A DNA stretch of 64,000 nucleotides from Bryobacterales bacterium. GTDB lineage: Bacteria > Acidobacteriota > Terriglobia > Bryobacterales > Bryobacteraceae. Made by a program: the position numbers and the translations under genes. The notes beneath the pieces were generated by a model, which searched no databases, was not told the origin of the DNA, and worked only from the letters and a program-made list of their open reading frames with translations. Positions 16,708 through 27,904 of the stretch are shown one piece after another. The number at the start of each line of letters is the position of its first letter. Position 1 is the first letter of the stretch. The stretch covers positions 1 through 64,000 of the forward strand of contig JAIXKK010000121.1 of assembly GCA_026954325.1 (NCBI GenBank), read 5' to 3'.

Positions 16708-17847
16708 ATGGATACAGCTCTAGCTTTTGCGCGCTCGAAACAGAATGAGATGATCGCGTTGATTCGCGAGATGGTGGAGTGCGAATCGCCGTCCGATGAC
16801 GCGGCGGCGGTGAACCGCTTTGTGGATCTAACGGCAGGGAAAGCCGCGGATATTGCCGCGGTGAAGGTGATTCCGGGCGGGCGTTTCGGCAATCACTTGC
16901 GCCTGGAGTTCACCTTGCCGGGGAAGAAGAAACAGGGGCAGATTCTCGCCCTGGGCCACTCGGACACGGTATGGCCGATGGGCGCCTTGCGCGGCATGCC
17001 CTTCCGCGAGGAGAAGGGGCGGCTGTGGGGTCCCGGGGTGCTCGACATGAAGTCCGGCGTGGCGTTCTTTCTGTATGCGATGCGGGCGCTGCGCGAGTTG
17101 GACATTCCGGTAAAGCGCAAGGTGGTGCTGCTGCTCAACTCGGATGAAGAGGTGGGGAGCGATTCGTCGCGGGCGCTGACGGAGAAGGAAGCGCGGAAGA
17201 GCAGCGCCGTGCTGGTGCTGGAGCCCGGCACCGGACTCGAGGGCAAGCTGAAGACGGCTCGCAAGGGCGTGGGGGGGTACAGGGTGAATGTGGGCGGCGT
17301 GGCGTCGCATGCGGGCGTGGATTTCACCGCGGGCGCGAGCGCGATTGTCGAACTGGCGCGCCAGATTGAGCGCATTGCCGGATTCACCGACCTCAAGAAG
17401 GGGATCACGGTAAACCCCGGAGTGATCAGCGGAGGCACCCGATCGAACGTGATTGCGGCGGCAGCTCAGGCCGTGGTCGACATCCGCATTGCGCGGTTGA
17501 AGGACTTTCCGAAGCTCGACAAAAAGTTCCGCTCGTTGCGGGCGGTGGACAAGCGCTGCCGGGTGACGGTGGAAGGGGGTCTTAACCGCCCGCCGATGGA
17601 GCGGACCGCGGCCATCGCGCAACTGTTCCGGACGGCTAAATCACTGGCGGGTGAACTTGGCGTAGATATCGAGGAGTCGATGACGGGCGGAGGTTCGGAC
17701 GGCAACTTCACGGCGGCGCTGGGGATCCCGACGATTGACGGGTTAGGCGGCGTGGGGGAAGGCGCGCATGCGCCGCATGAGAGCATTTTGGTGGAGCGGA
17801 TAGCGGACCGGACGGCATTGCTGGCGAGACTGGCGGCGGCGTTGTAG
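16708..17847 (+). CDS. M20 family metallopeptidase (carboxypeptidase G2/ArgE-like)
   Basis: This 379-residue di-zinc peptidase/deacylase has the M20 ligands in order: GHSDTVWP (His), GPGVLDMKSG (bridging Asp), NSDEEVGS (general base Glu and ligand Glu), an acidic position after VLVLEPG, and a C-terminal HAPHES His. The lid/dimerisation domain is the inserted VGGVASHAGVDFTAGASAI region. The closest general type is glutamate carboxypeptidase-like M20A; the substrate cannot be read from sequence. There is no signal peptide, so it should be cytoplasmic. It is transcribed divergently from fabZ with a promoter a few bases from its ATG. Confidence 0.9.
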   Translation: MDTALAFARSKQNEMIALIREMVECESPSDDAAAVNRFVDLTAGKAADIAAVKVIPGGRFGNHLRLEFTLPGKKKQGQILALGHSDTVWPMGALRGMPFREEKGRLWGPGVLDMKSGVAFFLYAMRALRELDIPVKRKVVLLLNSDEEVGSDSSRALTEKEARKSSAVLVLEPGTGLEGKLKTARKGVGGYRVNVGGVASHAGVDFTAGASAIVELARQIERIAGFTDLKKGITVNPGVISGGTRSNVIAAAAQAVVDIRIARLKDFPKLDKKFRSLRAVDKRCRVTVEGGLNRPPMERTAAIAQLFRTAKSLAGELGVDIEESMTGGGSDGNFTAALGIPTIDGLGGVGEGAHAPHESILVERIADRTALLARLAAAL

Positions 17848-17850
17848 CAG

Positions 17851-18285
17851 CTACCCGGCGAGCTTAAGCGCGGCGGGATGTCTCAGCTTAACTCCAAGCA
17901 CACGAATGACCTGATTGATTCGCTCCATACTCGCGGATTGGTAGTTGGTCGCCTCATAGCGCTGGATTTGCTGTGGTTTGAGCCCTAATTTGCGTGCGAG
18001 TTCCTCCTGGCTCAACCCGGCGGCGATCCGGGCTTTGATAAGAGTCTTCGGCAACTCCTCGATCGAATCAAGCGCGATTGACGTGCGCCTGCCGGACCGG
18101 AGGGCCTCGTATTCCTGTAACTCGGCTTTCAGGTCTTGGAGTTGACTCTTCAGACCATCCAGTTCGAGCTTTCTTAAAGCCGGCCGCACAGGCGCATCGG
18201 AACGTGCCTTTAAGGCGGCAATCGCGTTAGCAAATTTTTCCACCTGAGCCTTTGTGATGCGGTACTGCCGCTCATTCTTGATCAT
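17851..18285 (-). CDS. XRE-family HTH protein, putative antitoxin
   Basis: The 144-residue protein has a helical N-terminal half (about 1-75, with a coiled-coil-like LKSQLQDLKAELQEYEAL) and a C-terminal XRE helix-turn-helix (about 85-140: LIKARIAAGLSQEELARKLG, then LKPQQIQRYEATNYQSASM). Its ATG overlaps the stop of the preceding DUF6932 gene by 4 bp, so the pair is translationally coupled with the nucleotidyltransferase-like gene first. Many toxin-antitoxin and abortive-infection pairs pair a nucleotidyltransferase with a DNA-binding partner. The pair's base composition is lower in GC than its neighbours (53-57% in lines I counted against over 70% in the M20 gene), suggesting acquisition. Function is inferred from context. 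Confidence 0.8.
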   Translation of the reverse strand: MIKNERQYRITKAQVEKFANAIAALKARSDAPVRPALRKLELDGLKSQLQDLKAELQEYEALRSGRRTSIALDSIEELPKTLIKARIAAGLSQEELARKLGLKPQQIQRYEATNYQSASMERINQVIRVLGVKLRHPAALKLAG

Positions 18286-18725
18286 TTTCGCGTCCTCCCC
18301 AGGTTGATTCTCACGATGCCCTTAGCACCGCCGGTTTCCTTGTCGGTTTGGAAGAACTCGAGGAAAGTCTTTCCGGTTAGCCCTTCCGGCAACTCCGCGG
18401 GAAAGAACTCTCCTTTGAACCTTTCCTTCTGGTTAGCCCTCGAATGGGAGAAGTCCAGAAAAACCGGGTCGAGCTTCTCCAGATCTACTCCCTCGATTCC
18501 CCAACAGACATCGAAATCACCGGGGTCGGTCTTGCTGGTCACAAAGCTACCGTCCAGATAAACGAGTCTGCACCCCGCGGCTTTCAATAGAGCCAAAGCC
18601 TGCCATAGCCCTTCGAGTTGGGCTTTCCGTCGCGCACTGAACCCGAGCCGTGAAGAAATCTGCTTTCTGGTGGCTGAATGGACCCCGGGCGGCAGATTTC
18701 CAGCGGAAGTGAACGGCGGTATCAA
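18282..18725 (-). CDS. DUF6932 family protein, nucleotidyltransferase-like (putative toxin)
   Basis: The protein has about 147 residues and contains LVYLDGSFVTSKTDPGDFDV, a G-S-F-x(6-8)-D-x-D pattern like the active site of minimal nucleotidyltransferases. Family members I recall start MIPPF and continue GNLPPGxH, so I place the start at the TTG (18,725-18,723) that gives M-I-P-P-F here. A GTG two codons upstream would lie inside the predicted -10/operator. The C-terminal half (DFSHSRANQKERFKGEFFPAEL, then FLEFFQTDKETGGAKGIVRI) is also typical of DUF6932. The partner XRE gene overlaps by 4 bp. Whether it modifies RNA, protein or a nucleotide is unknown. Confidence 0.75.
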   Translation of the reverse strand: MIPPFTSAGNLPPGVHSATRKQISSRLGFSARRKAQLEGLWQALALLKAAGCRLVYLDGSFVTSKTDPGDFDVCWGIEGVDLEKLDPVFLDFSHSRANQKERFKGEFFPAELPEGLTGKTFLEFFQTDKETGGAKGIVRINLGRTRK

Positions 18726-18726
18726 C

Positions 18727-18762
18727 AACACAACTTTATTGTTGTGTTTACGGCAATGTCAA
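18727..18762 (-). promoter_or_regulatory. Promoter and palindromic operator of the DUF6932/XRE pair
   Basis: On the minus strand TTGACA (18,762-18,757) is followed after 17 bp by ATAAAG (18,739-18,734; TAAAGT at 18 bp is an alternative). A perfect inverted repeat AACACAAC-TTTATT-GTTGTGTT (18,727-18,748) covers the end of the spacer and the -10 element. This is where an autorepressing XRE antitoxin would be expected to bind. Confidence 0.6.
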
Positions 18763-18768
18763 GCGAAC

Positions 18769-20892
<2,124 letters not shown>

Positions 20893-20940
20893 GACGATTA
20901 TTGTCCCAGACTACGGTAGAATGCGGGCTGCTGGAGAATC

Positions 20941-23076
20941 ATGTTAAAGGTATTGGCGCGTTTTTTTCTTCGCATCATCTTTCGACTCGAAGTGTATGGC
21001 CAGACTCCCGCCCGGAAGCCGGAACGGCTGCTTGTAGTCCCCAACCATCAGTCGTTCATGGATGGGATGCTGGTGCAGGCTTTTTTCCCGATCGAGGTCA
21101 CCTGGGTGATCCACACAACGATCGCGCAGCAGTGGCACTTTCGCATTCTGCTGAAGCTGATTCCGCACATTACGGTGGACGCCGCCAATCCGATGAGCAT
21201 GAAGCGGGTGCTGCACTTGATTGAGGGAGGCACGCCGGTGGGGATCTTCCCGGAAGGGCGCATTACGGTCACGGGGAGCCTGATGAAGATTTATGAGGGC
21301 ACGGCGTTTCTGGCCGCGCGTTCGGGCGCCACCGTGATTCCGGTACGAATCGACGGAGCGGCGAACTCCGTGTTCGGCCGCATGAAGAGTCCCTATCCCA
21401 TTAAGCTGAGGCCGAAGGTTCGGCTGACGTACCTGCCCGCGTCCAGCGTTCCCCTGCCGGATGCCGTTTCGGGAAAGCAACGGCGGCGGCTCGCCGGGGA
21501 ATCACTGCGATTGCTGATGCAGCGTTCGGTATTGGAAGCGCGTACGAGGCGAACTCTTTACGGCGCATTGCTCGATGCCATTGAACTGTACGGACGGAAA
21601 GCGGTCATCATCGAGGACGTGCGGCCGAAGACGGAGACCTACGCCGATCTACTGAAGACGGCGCTGGCGCTGGGGAGGATTGTTTCCCGGCTGGCAATAG
21701 AAGGGGAGCATGTCGGGCTGCTGCTACCGAATGCGGGGCCCGCGGTAGGAGCGCTGTTCGGCATGTTCGCCACGCGGCGTATTCCGGCGATGATGAACTA
21801 CACGGCGGGAGTGGACGGCATGCAGAGCGCCATCGACACGGCGCAAATCCGGACCATCGTCACGTCGCGGGCGTTTCTCGAGAAGGCCAAGCTGACGGCG
21901 AAGATTGAGCAACTGAAGAGCGTGCGGGTGGTGTGCCTGGAGGACCTTCGCAAGTTGTTCGGCGTGGGGGACAAACTGTGGCTCATCTTGTGGGCGCTTC
22001 GTTTCCCGCGTTCCGTCGAGGCGCGAGTGAAGCCGGAAGATCCGGCCATTGTTCTGTTCACGTCGGGCTCGGAGGGGAAGCCGAAGGGCGTGGTGCTTTC
22101 GCACGACAACATTCTGACCAATGTGGACCAGGTGCGGGCGATGATCGAATTTTCGAACAGCGACCGCTTCTTCATGGCGCTGCCGATGTTCCACAGTTTC
22201 GGCCTCACGGCGGGAATCATCCTGCCGATGGTGAACGGGGTTCCCATCTATCTTTACCCGAGCCCCTTGCATTACCGGCTGATTCCCGAACTCACGTATG
22301 ACCGGGATTGCACGGTGTTGTTCGGCACGCCGACATTTCTCAACTACTATGCGCGCTTTGCGAACCCCTACGATTTTTATCGCGTGCGCTACATCGTGGC
22401 GGGAGCGGAAAAGCTCAGCGACGAGGTGCGCCAGACGTATCAGGACCGGTTTGGCCTGCGGATCATCGAAGGCTACGGCGCGACGGAGTGTTCTCCCATA
22501 GTGGCCGCCAACAGCCCGATGGCGTACAAGGCGGGGTCGGTTGGGCAACTGGCTCCGGGGATGGAGGCGCGGCTGGTTCCGATGAACGGCATCGAGCACG
22601 GCGGGCGGCTGCACGTGCGCGGGCCGAATGTCATGCTGGGGTATTTGCGCCACGACAATCCCGGAGTGATCCAGCCGCCGCAATCGGAGTTCGGCCCCGG
22701 GTGGTACGACACCGGCGACCTGGCGGATATTGACGCGGAAGGGTTCCTGCACATTCTCGGCAGGCTGAAGCGGTTCGCGAAGATCGCGGGGGAGATGGTG
22801 TCGCTCGAGGTGGTGGAAAACATTGCCGCCGCGGCGTCTCCGAGAAAGGCGCATGCCGCCGTTGCCCGGAAGGACGCGGCGCGCGGCGAAGTGCTGATCC
22901 TGTATTCGGAAGACCGCGAGTTGCGCCGCGCTGATCTGGTGGAGGCGGCGCGCAAGCTGGGGGCTGCGGAGGTGGCTGTTCCGCGAAAGATTGAATACAT
23001 CGAAAAACTGCCGCGGCTCGGCACCGGGAAGGTCGATTACGTGGCTTTGCACAGCATGACTTTCGCGCCCGCATAA
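20941..23076 (+). CDS. aas: Bifunctional acyltransferase / acyl-ACP synthetase (Aas type)
   Basis: This 711-residue fusion has an N-terminal PlsC-type acyltransferase (about 1-200) with NHQSFMDG (the HX4D motif) and FPEGRIT, then an AMP-forming acyl-ACP/CoA synthetase. The synthetase has the P-loop FTSGSEGKPKGVVLSH, the YGATECSPI motif, YDTGDLADID and the hinge GRLKRFAKIAGEMVSLEVVE with a downstream catalytic-lysine region GTGKVDY. In E. coli, Aas re-acylates lyso-phosphatidylethanolamine at the inner membrane. E. coli Aas also carries the LplT transporter partner; here the next gene is a different MFS member of UMF1 type. GGAG precedes the ATG. Confidence 0.9.
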   Translation: MLKVLARFFLRIIFRLEVYGQTPARKPERLLVVPNHQSFMDGMLVQAFFPIEVTWVIHTTIAQQWHFRILLKLIPHITVDAANPMSMKRVLHLIEGGTPVGIFPEGRITVTGSLMKIYEGTAFLAARSGATVIPVRIDGAANSVFGRMKSPYPIKLRPKVRLTYLPASSVPLPDAVSGKQRRRLAGESLRLLMQRSVLEARTRRTLYGALLDAIELYGRKAVIIEDVRPKTETYADLLKTALALGRIVSRLAIEGEHVGLLLPNAGPAVGALFGMFATRRIPAMMNYTAGVDGMQSAIDTAQIRTIVTSRAFLEKAKLTAKIEQLKSVRVVCLEDLRKLFGVGDKLWLILWALRFPRSVEARVKPEDPAIVLFTSGSEGKPKGVVLSHDNILTNVDQVRAMIEFSNSDRFFMALPMFHSFGLTAGIILPMVNGVPIYLYPSPLHYRLIPELTYDRDCTVLFGTPTFLNYYARFANPYDFYRVRYIVAGAEKLSDEVRQTYQDRFGLRIIEGYGATECSPIVAANSPMAYKAGSVGQLAPGMEARLVPMNGIEHGGRLHVRGPNVMLGYLRHDNPGVIQPPQSEFGPGWYDTGDLADIDAEGFLHILGRLKRFAKIAGEMVSLEVVENIAAAASPRKAHAAVARKDAARGEVLILYSEDRELRRADLVEAARKLGAAEVAVPRKIEYIEKLPRLGTGKVDYVALHSMTFAPA

Positions 23077-23084
23077 GACTCTGC

Positions 23085-24404
23085 ATGAGCGAATACTCTC
23101 TCAAGGAACAACGCGGCTGGTATTTCTACGACTGGGCGAACTCGGCGTTCTACACGACGGTGGTGACGCTCTTCTTCAGCCCCTATCTCACTTCGATTGC
23201 GAAAAACGCCGCGGACGCGCGGGGCGACGTACACATCCTGGGGATTCCCATCCTTGCGCAATCGCTGCCGATGTACCTGACTTCGCTGGCGGTGGGGATG
23301 CAGGTATTCCTGCTGCCCATGTTCGGGGCTGTAGCCGATTACGGACGGCGGAAACGGGAGTTGCTGGGCATGCTCGCGTTTCTCGGCGCGGGCGCCACGG
23401 TGGCGATGTACTGGATGGTGGGGACACGGTATCTTTACGGCTGCATTCTGTTTCTGATTGCGAATTCGGTCTACGGCGCGGCGAACGTCATTTATAACTC
23501 GTTTCTGCCGGAGATCGCTCCGCCGGAGCAGCGCGATAGTGTGTCTTCGAAGGGGTGGGGGTTAGGGTACGTGGGCGGCGGGGTTCTGCTGGCCCTGAAC
23601 CTGTTGCTGTATTCCAAGGCATCGAGCATCGGTTTGGAGGAAGCCACCGCCGTGCGCATCAGCCTTGCTTCGGCCGGGATCTGGTGGGCGTTATTCACGC
23701 TGATTCCCCTTGCCACGCTGAAGAACCGCGGCCCGCGGAAGCATCCGCCGCCCGGGGCGAACTATCTGAAAGCTTCCTTGCGGCAGTTGTGGATGTCGGC
23801 GCGGGGGATCATGAAACTGCCGCAGACGCTGCGTTTCCTGGTGGCGTACCTGATCTACAACGACGCCATTCAGACCATTCTTTCGCAGGCGGGGCAATTC
23901 GGACATGAGGAGTTGAAACTGCCGATGGAGTCGCTGACGACGGCGATCCTGCTGGCGCAGTTTGTGGGCGTGGCGGGCGCCCTCGGCTTCAACTGGGTGG
24001 CGGCGCGGATCGGCAACAAGTACACGGTGATGCTGACGCTGGTCACTTATTGCGGCGTTCTTGCGTACGCCTACGGATGGGTTTCGACGCAAAACGAATT
24101 CTACGTGATGACGGCGCTGGTGGCGGCGGTGATGGGCGGCAGCCAGTCACTGAGCCGCTCGATATTCTCGTTCATGATTCCGAAGGGCCATGAAGCGGAG
24201 TACTTCAGCATCTACGAGGTCAGCGATAAAGGGACAAGCTGGCTGGGGCCGCTGTTTCTCGGACTCGCGCTGCAGATTACCGGAAGCTTCCGGATCGCGA
24301 TTCTTTCACTGATTCTCTTCTTTGTGGTTGGGCTGGCCATTCTCGCCACGGTGAACGTGAAGCACGCGGCGCTCGAAGCGGGGAATGAGCCGCCTGTCCG
24401 GTAG
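23085..24404 (+). CDS. UMF1/Atg22-type MFS transporter
   Basis: This 439-residue polytopic protein has about 12 hydrophobic segments. The N-terminal motif YFYDWANSAFYTTVVTLFF and the GWGLGYVGGGVLLALNLL loop are characteristic of the UMF1 family (related to fungal Atg22 vacuolar effluxers). ADYGRRKRELLGM is the MFS loop 2-3 motif. It follows aas by 8 bp and probably shares its transcript. In this position it could move lysophospholipid or a breakdown product as LplT does in E. coli, but that is only an analogy. Confidence 0.88.
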   Translation: MSEYSLKEQRGWYFYDWANSAFYTTVVTLFFSPYLTSIAKNAADARGDVHILGIPILAQSLPMYLTSLAVGMQVFLLPMFGAVADYGRRKRELLGMLAFLGAGATVAMYWMVGTRYLYGCILFLIANSVYGAANVIYNSFLPEIAPPEQRDSVSSKGWGLGYVGGGVLLALNLLLYSKASSIGLEEATAVRISLASAGIWWALFTLIPLATLKNRGPRKHPPPGANYLKASLRQLWMSARGIMKLPQTLRFLVAYLIYNDAIQTILSQAGQFGHEELKLPMESLTTAILLAQFVGVAGALGFNWVAARIGNKYTVMLTLVTYCGVLAYAYGWVSTQNEFYVMTALVAAVMGGSQSLSRSIFSFMIPKGHEAEYFSIYEVSDKGTSWLGPLFLGLALQITGSFRIAILSLILFFVVGLAILATVNVKHAALEAGNEPPVR

Positions 24405-24417
24405 GGACGCGCGGCTC
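24387..24417. terminator. Possible bidirectional hairpin between convergent genes
   Basis: GAGCCGC (24,387-24,393) and GCGGCTC (24,411-24,417) form a 7-bp stem with a 17-nt loop across the stop codon of the UMF1 gene, followed by a short TCTTTT run at 24,427-24,432. The tract is weak and the loop long, so terminator function is uncertain. The convergent TonB-dependent receptor gene ends at 24,431. Confidence 0.35.
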
Positions 24418-24430
24418 CGGGAATTGTCTT

Positions 24431-27400
24431 TTAGAATTCGATGCGCAGCGCGACCTGGCCCGTGCGGGCTCCGCCGAACTCCACTCCGCGGGCGGAGGTG
24501 ATGCGGCCGAAGTTGTTGTCGGCGACGTTGAGGTTCGGATCAGCCAGGTTCACGTGGTTGGCGACGTTGGTGAAGCTGCCCTCGAGGCGGAGCGCAAACC
24601 TCTCCATAAGCTGAATGCGCTTGCTCATACCGAGGTTCCAGCCGATGGTGCCGGGACCGGTGATGATGCCGACGCCGGAATTGCCGAAGCGGCCGATGGG
24701 GGCGGGGTCGCGTCCGGGGACCACACCGACCAGGCAGTTGAACTGTTGCGGGCCGACGGCGCGTCCGGGACAGAGGAAGGCGCCGCGGTCCATCCAGAGG
24801 TCGGCGGTGGGATTGGAAAGGCTGCCGTTGCCGATGCGATCGGGGCGGTCTGTGCCGCGGCGCGGACCGTTGGTGCCGGAAGGATCGCCTCCGCTATAGA
24901 CCGGAGTAAGGAAGGGACCGGTTTGGAGGGTGAGGATGGTGGAAAGGCTCCAACCGCCGACGGCGAGATCGGCCGCGCGGGAACTGTTGGCGAGGAACTT
25001 CTTTCCCCTGCCGAAGGGCAGTTCGTAGACGAAGGTGGTGACGGAGCGGTGACGGCGCGTGGCGTACACATCGCCGCGGTCGGCGCGCCGGTTGAGCGAG
25101 TTCGTGACGCGTCCGCCTCCGGTTTCTCCGGCGTAACTATTGGGATTGGGACCGGCATTATCAGCGAGGTTCTTCGCCAGGGTGTAGGCGGAGGTGAACG
25201 TCAGGCCGTTGGTGAACCTGCGGTTCAACTCGGCCTGGAAGGCGTTGTAGATGGCGTTCGCGCCGGCGTCGCGGCTGTAGATGAGGCCCCAGTTGGGGAA
25301 GGGCCGGTCAGTGAGAGGACGCTGGGAGAAGAAAGTGGTGGAGGACTGCGGCTGGTTCAGATCGGGCGCCCACGGGAGCTGAGTGGATTTGTTGGCCACG
25401 TAGGAAAGACGCAGGCCCATGCTGTTGGTCAACTGCCGGTCCACGGACAGCGACCATTGCATCATGTAGGGCGGTTTGAAATCGATCTGATTCGCCGTGC
25501 GGAACTCGAAGGTACCCACGGAGGAACTGCGGATGCCGCTGCCGGGGGTGCGGGTTTCAGGTAGAACGAAAATGGGCTTTCCATCCGCGGTCACGTTGTT
25601 GAATGAGCGCACGTCACTCTGCACGGTACCGGTGAGGGAGAAGAAGACCGAGCCGAGCAGAATCATGTTGTAAATTCCGTAAGCGCCGCGAACAGTGGTC
25701 TTGTCGTTGAGGCGGTAGGCAAAGCCGAGGCGCGGCAGGAACTGTTTGTAGTAGTTTTTGCGCAGGCTCTCCGGCAGGCCGGCCTTTTGGGCGGTGACGA
25801 AGGGCGTGCAAGGGACGCCATTGATGGCGGAAGCGGGGCAGGCATTGACGGAGGTGAGAACGCCGGGGGCGAGGAACTTCGCCGCTTCCGGGTCGGAGGG
25901 GATGATGACCTGCCCTGTCACGGGGATGGTGCGGTCGAAATTGGCGATATTGAGCCCCGCATCATGATATCCGGGCTGTAGTTCGTAGCGAACACCGTAG
26001 TCGAGCGTCAGCTTCGGGCTTACCTTGAAGGTGTCCTGAATGTAGGCTTTGTAGTGATTCACCCGCCCGTCGTTGTCACGGGTCACCACGGCGACGCTGG
26101 TATTGGTGGGTACGCCGAGCAGGAAATCGGCGAAGGGATGGCCGGAGAAATTGCCGGTGAAGTTATAGTCGCCGTAGTTATCTCCGGTGGTGAATCCGAG
26201 GTTGGTTTCGGCGCGCAGCTTGCGGATGTCGAAGCCGAACTTGATGGTGTGGCGGCCCTTGATCCAGGTGACGTTGTCGATGAACTGGGTGTTCCAGGAT
26301 GTGGAGAATCCCGGCCGGCCTTTGCTGAAACTGGTCATGCGGTCGATGGAAAAATTCGGCAGGGCGTTGAAGAAAATGTCCCGCTGGATATCTTTCAGGT
26401 TCAGACTGTTGGTGAACGCCAAGCCGTCGAAGGGGAAGGTGGCGCCGCTCGGGGCGTAGGCAACGCCGCCGCGAAACTCGTTCAACAAGTTGGGTTTGAT
26501 GGTGTAGGTGTAACTTACGACGGCCTGCTGATAGTTATCGTAGCCGGTGTCGGAGGGCAGCAGGAGATTGTTCGGCCGGACCGAGGGATTGTTCTTCTTC
26601 GAGTACCGGCCGAAGATGGAGTGCTTGATGGAAAACTGATGATCCACGCGCAGATCCCACTGGTCGGAGTCGATGCTGGCGCCGCGGTTGTCCACATAGT
26701 TCGCGGACTGGAACTTCGCGCCGGCGCCCACGTTTACGGCCGGATAAAAGGGAAGGATGGCTTTGGCCACGGGGTTGATCTGGCTGGAGGGAATCACATT
26801 GCCGGGATAGGGGTTGCCGGAAAACGGATCGCGAATAGTGACGCCCTCGGCGCTGAAGTCTCCATTCTTCATTGCCTGGGTGGGGACGGAGTTCTGAATG
26901 GTCTGCTGGCGCGGGAAGCGGAGCGATTCCCAGGTGAAGAAGACGAAGGTGCGGTTGCGTCCGTTGTAGAGTTTGGGGATGATGACCGGTCCGCCGATGC
27001 TGCCGCCGAAGGTATTGCCGATCTTGGACGGGAGCGTGCGGGCGCCGAAGGGAGTGGCGTCGAGGGCCTTGTTCTGGTGATACCAGAATGCCGATCCGTG
27101 GTATTGGTTGGAGCCGCCCTTGGAGACCGTGGTGATGTCGCCGGGAGTTCCATATTCGGCGGTGTTTCCGACGCCCTGGACTTTGATTTCCGCGATGCTC
27201 TCGACGGAAGGGAAGAGGTTGCGGTTGGGGCTGTTTCCCGTCACGCGCGTGGTGGATATGCCATCCATGCTGGAATCGGACTGCGCGGGCAAACCGCCCT
27301 GAATGGAGAAGTTGCCGCCGTTATCGGATTGCACGCCGGGGAGCACTTGAATGATGTTGTACGGACTGGTGCTTCCGCTGCCGCGGACGTTCACGGGCAG

Positions 27401-27823
27401 GGTGGCCACTTTTTCGGGCGTCAGCGTGGAGGCCACTACGGGCGAATCGGTGGCAATGACTCCCGCGGAAGCGCTCACTTCCACCGTCTGGGTCACTTCG
27501 CCAACCTGAAGCACGGCGTCCACGCGCACGGTTTGCCGCGCCGTGACCACGATGTCGCGGGCGGTGAAGGTCTGGAACCCTGCCTGGGTTACGGACACCA
27601 GATACGTGCCCGGCTGCGTGTTCTGAAATTCGTAATCACCGTCGGCGTTGGTGGTACGTTCCTGGAACGTGTTCTGGCCGGCATTGGTAAGCCGCACGCG
27701 AGATCCGGCAAGGACGCCGCCGGAGGAATCCTTGACCGTACCCAGAACCACGCCCAGCGTGGATTGTGCAAGACCCGGCATTCCGGCGCACAAGAATAGC
27801 AATGAACAAAAAATCCCCTTCAC
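24431..27823 (-). CDS. TonB-dependent receptor with carboxypeptidase-like regulatory domain
   Basis: This 1130-residue outer-membrane protein has a signal peptide (residues 1-19, ending GLAQS), a CarboxypepD_reg-like beta-sandwich (about 22-105: GTVKDSSGGVLAGSRVRLTN, then DYEFQNTQPGTYLVSVTQAGF), a plug domain (about 115-260, FSIQGGLPAQSDSSMDGIST) and a long beta-barrel ending in ALRIEF with the terminal Phe of barrel proteins. This Oar-like architecture is expanded in Acidobacteria and usually linked to polysaccharide or peptide uptake; the ligand is unknown. The start is a GTG with a perfect AGGAGGTGA site. It lies downstream of, and co-directional with, the three amidohydrolase genes, and could import their substrate. 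Confidence 0.93.
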   Translation of the reverse strand: MKGIFCSLLFLCAGMPGLAQSTLGVVLGTVKDSSGGVLAGSRVRLTNAGQNTFQERTTNADGDYEFQNTQPGTYLVSVTQAGFQTFTARDIVVTARQTVRVDAVLQVGEVTQTVEVSASAGVIATDSPVVASTLTPEKVATLPVNVRGSGSTSPYNIIQVLPGVQSDNGGNFSIQGGLPAQSDSSMDGISTTRVTGNSPNRNLFPSVESIAEIKVQGVGNTAEYGTPGDITTVSKGGSNQYHGSAFWYHQNKALDATPFGARTLPSKIGNTFGGSIGGPVIIPKLYNGRNRTFVFFTWESLRFPRQQTIQNSVPTQAMKNGDFSAEGVTIRDPFSGNPYPGNVIPSSQINPVAKAILPFYPAVNVGAGAKFQSANYVDNRGASIDSDQWDLRVDHQFSIKHSIFGRYSKKNNPSVRPNNLLLPSDTGYDNYQQAVVSYTYTIKPNLLNEFRGGVAYAPSGATFPFDGLAFTNSLNLKDIQRDIFFNALPNFSIDRMTSFSKGRPGFSTSWNTQFIDNVTWIKGRHTIKFGFDIRKLRAETNLGFTTGDNYGDYNFTGNFSGHPFADFLLGVPTNTSVAVVTRDNDGRVNHYKAYIQDTFKVSPKLTLDYGVRYELQPGYHDAGLNIANFDRTIPVTGQVIIPSDPEAAKFLAPGVLTSVNACPASAINGVPCTPFVTAQKAGLPESLRKNYYKQFLPRLGFAYRLNDKTTVRGAYGIYNMILLGSVFFSLTGTVQSDVRSFNNVTADGKPIFVLPETRTPGSGIRSSSVGTFEFRTANQIDFKPPYMMQWSLSVDRQLTNSMGLRLSYVANKSTQLPWAPDLNQPQSSTTFFSQRPLTDRPFPNWGLIYSRDAGANAIYNAFQAELNRRFTNGLTFTSAYTLAKNLADNAGPNPNSYAGETGGGRVTNSLNRRADRGDVYATRRHRSVTTFVYELPFGRGKKFLANSSRAADLAVGGWSLSTILTLQTGPFLTPVYSGGDPSGTNGPRRGTDRPDRIGNGSLSNPTADLWMDRGAFLCPGRAVGPQQFNCLVGVVPGRDPAPIGRFGNSGVGIITGPGTIGWNLGMSKRIQLMERFALRLEGSFTNVANHVNLADPNLNVADNNFGRITSARGVEFGGARTGQVALRIEF

Positions 27824-27848
27824 CCAATCACCTCCTGACAGGTGGCTT

Positions 27849-27879
27849 ATTGTAGCGCATTTTTGTTGCTGTTTCGCAA
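27849..27879 (-). promoter_or_regulatory. Possible promoter of the TonB-dependent receptor
   Basis: On the minus strand TTGCGA (27,879-27,874) and TACAAT (27,854-27,849) are 19 bp apart, a wide spacing. A start near 27,842 would give a leader of about 19 nt containing the strong AGGAGGTGA. It would let the receptor be expressed separately from the amidohydrolases upstream. Confidence 0.4.
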
Positions 27880-27904
27880 CGCGCCCGCGTCACAGCCTTT
27901 GGCA

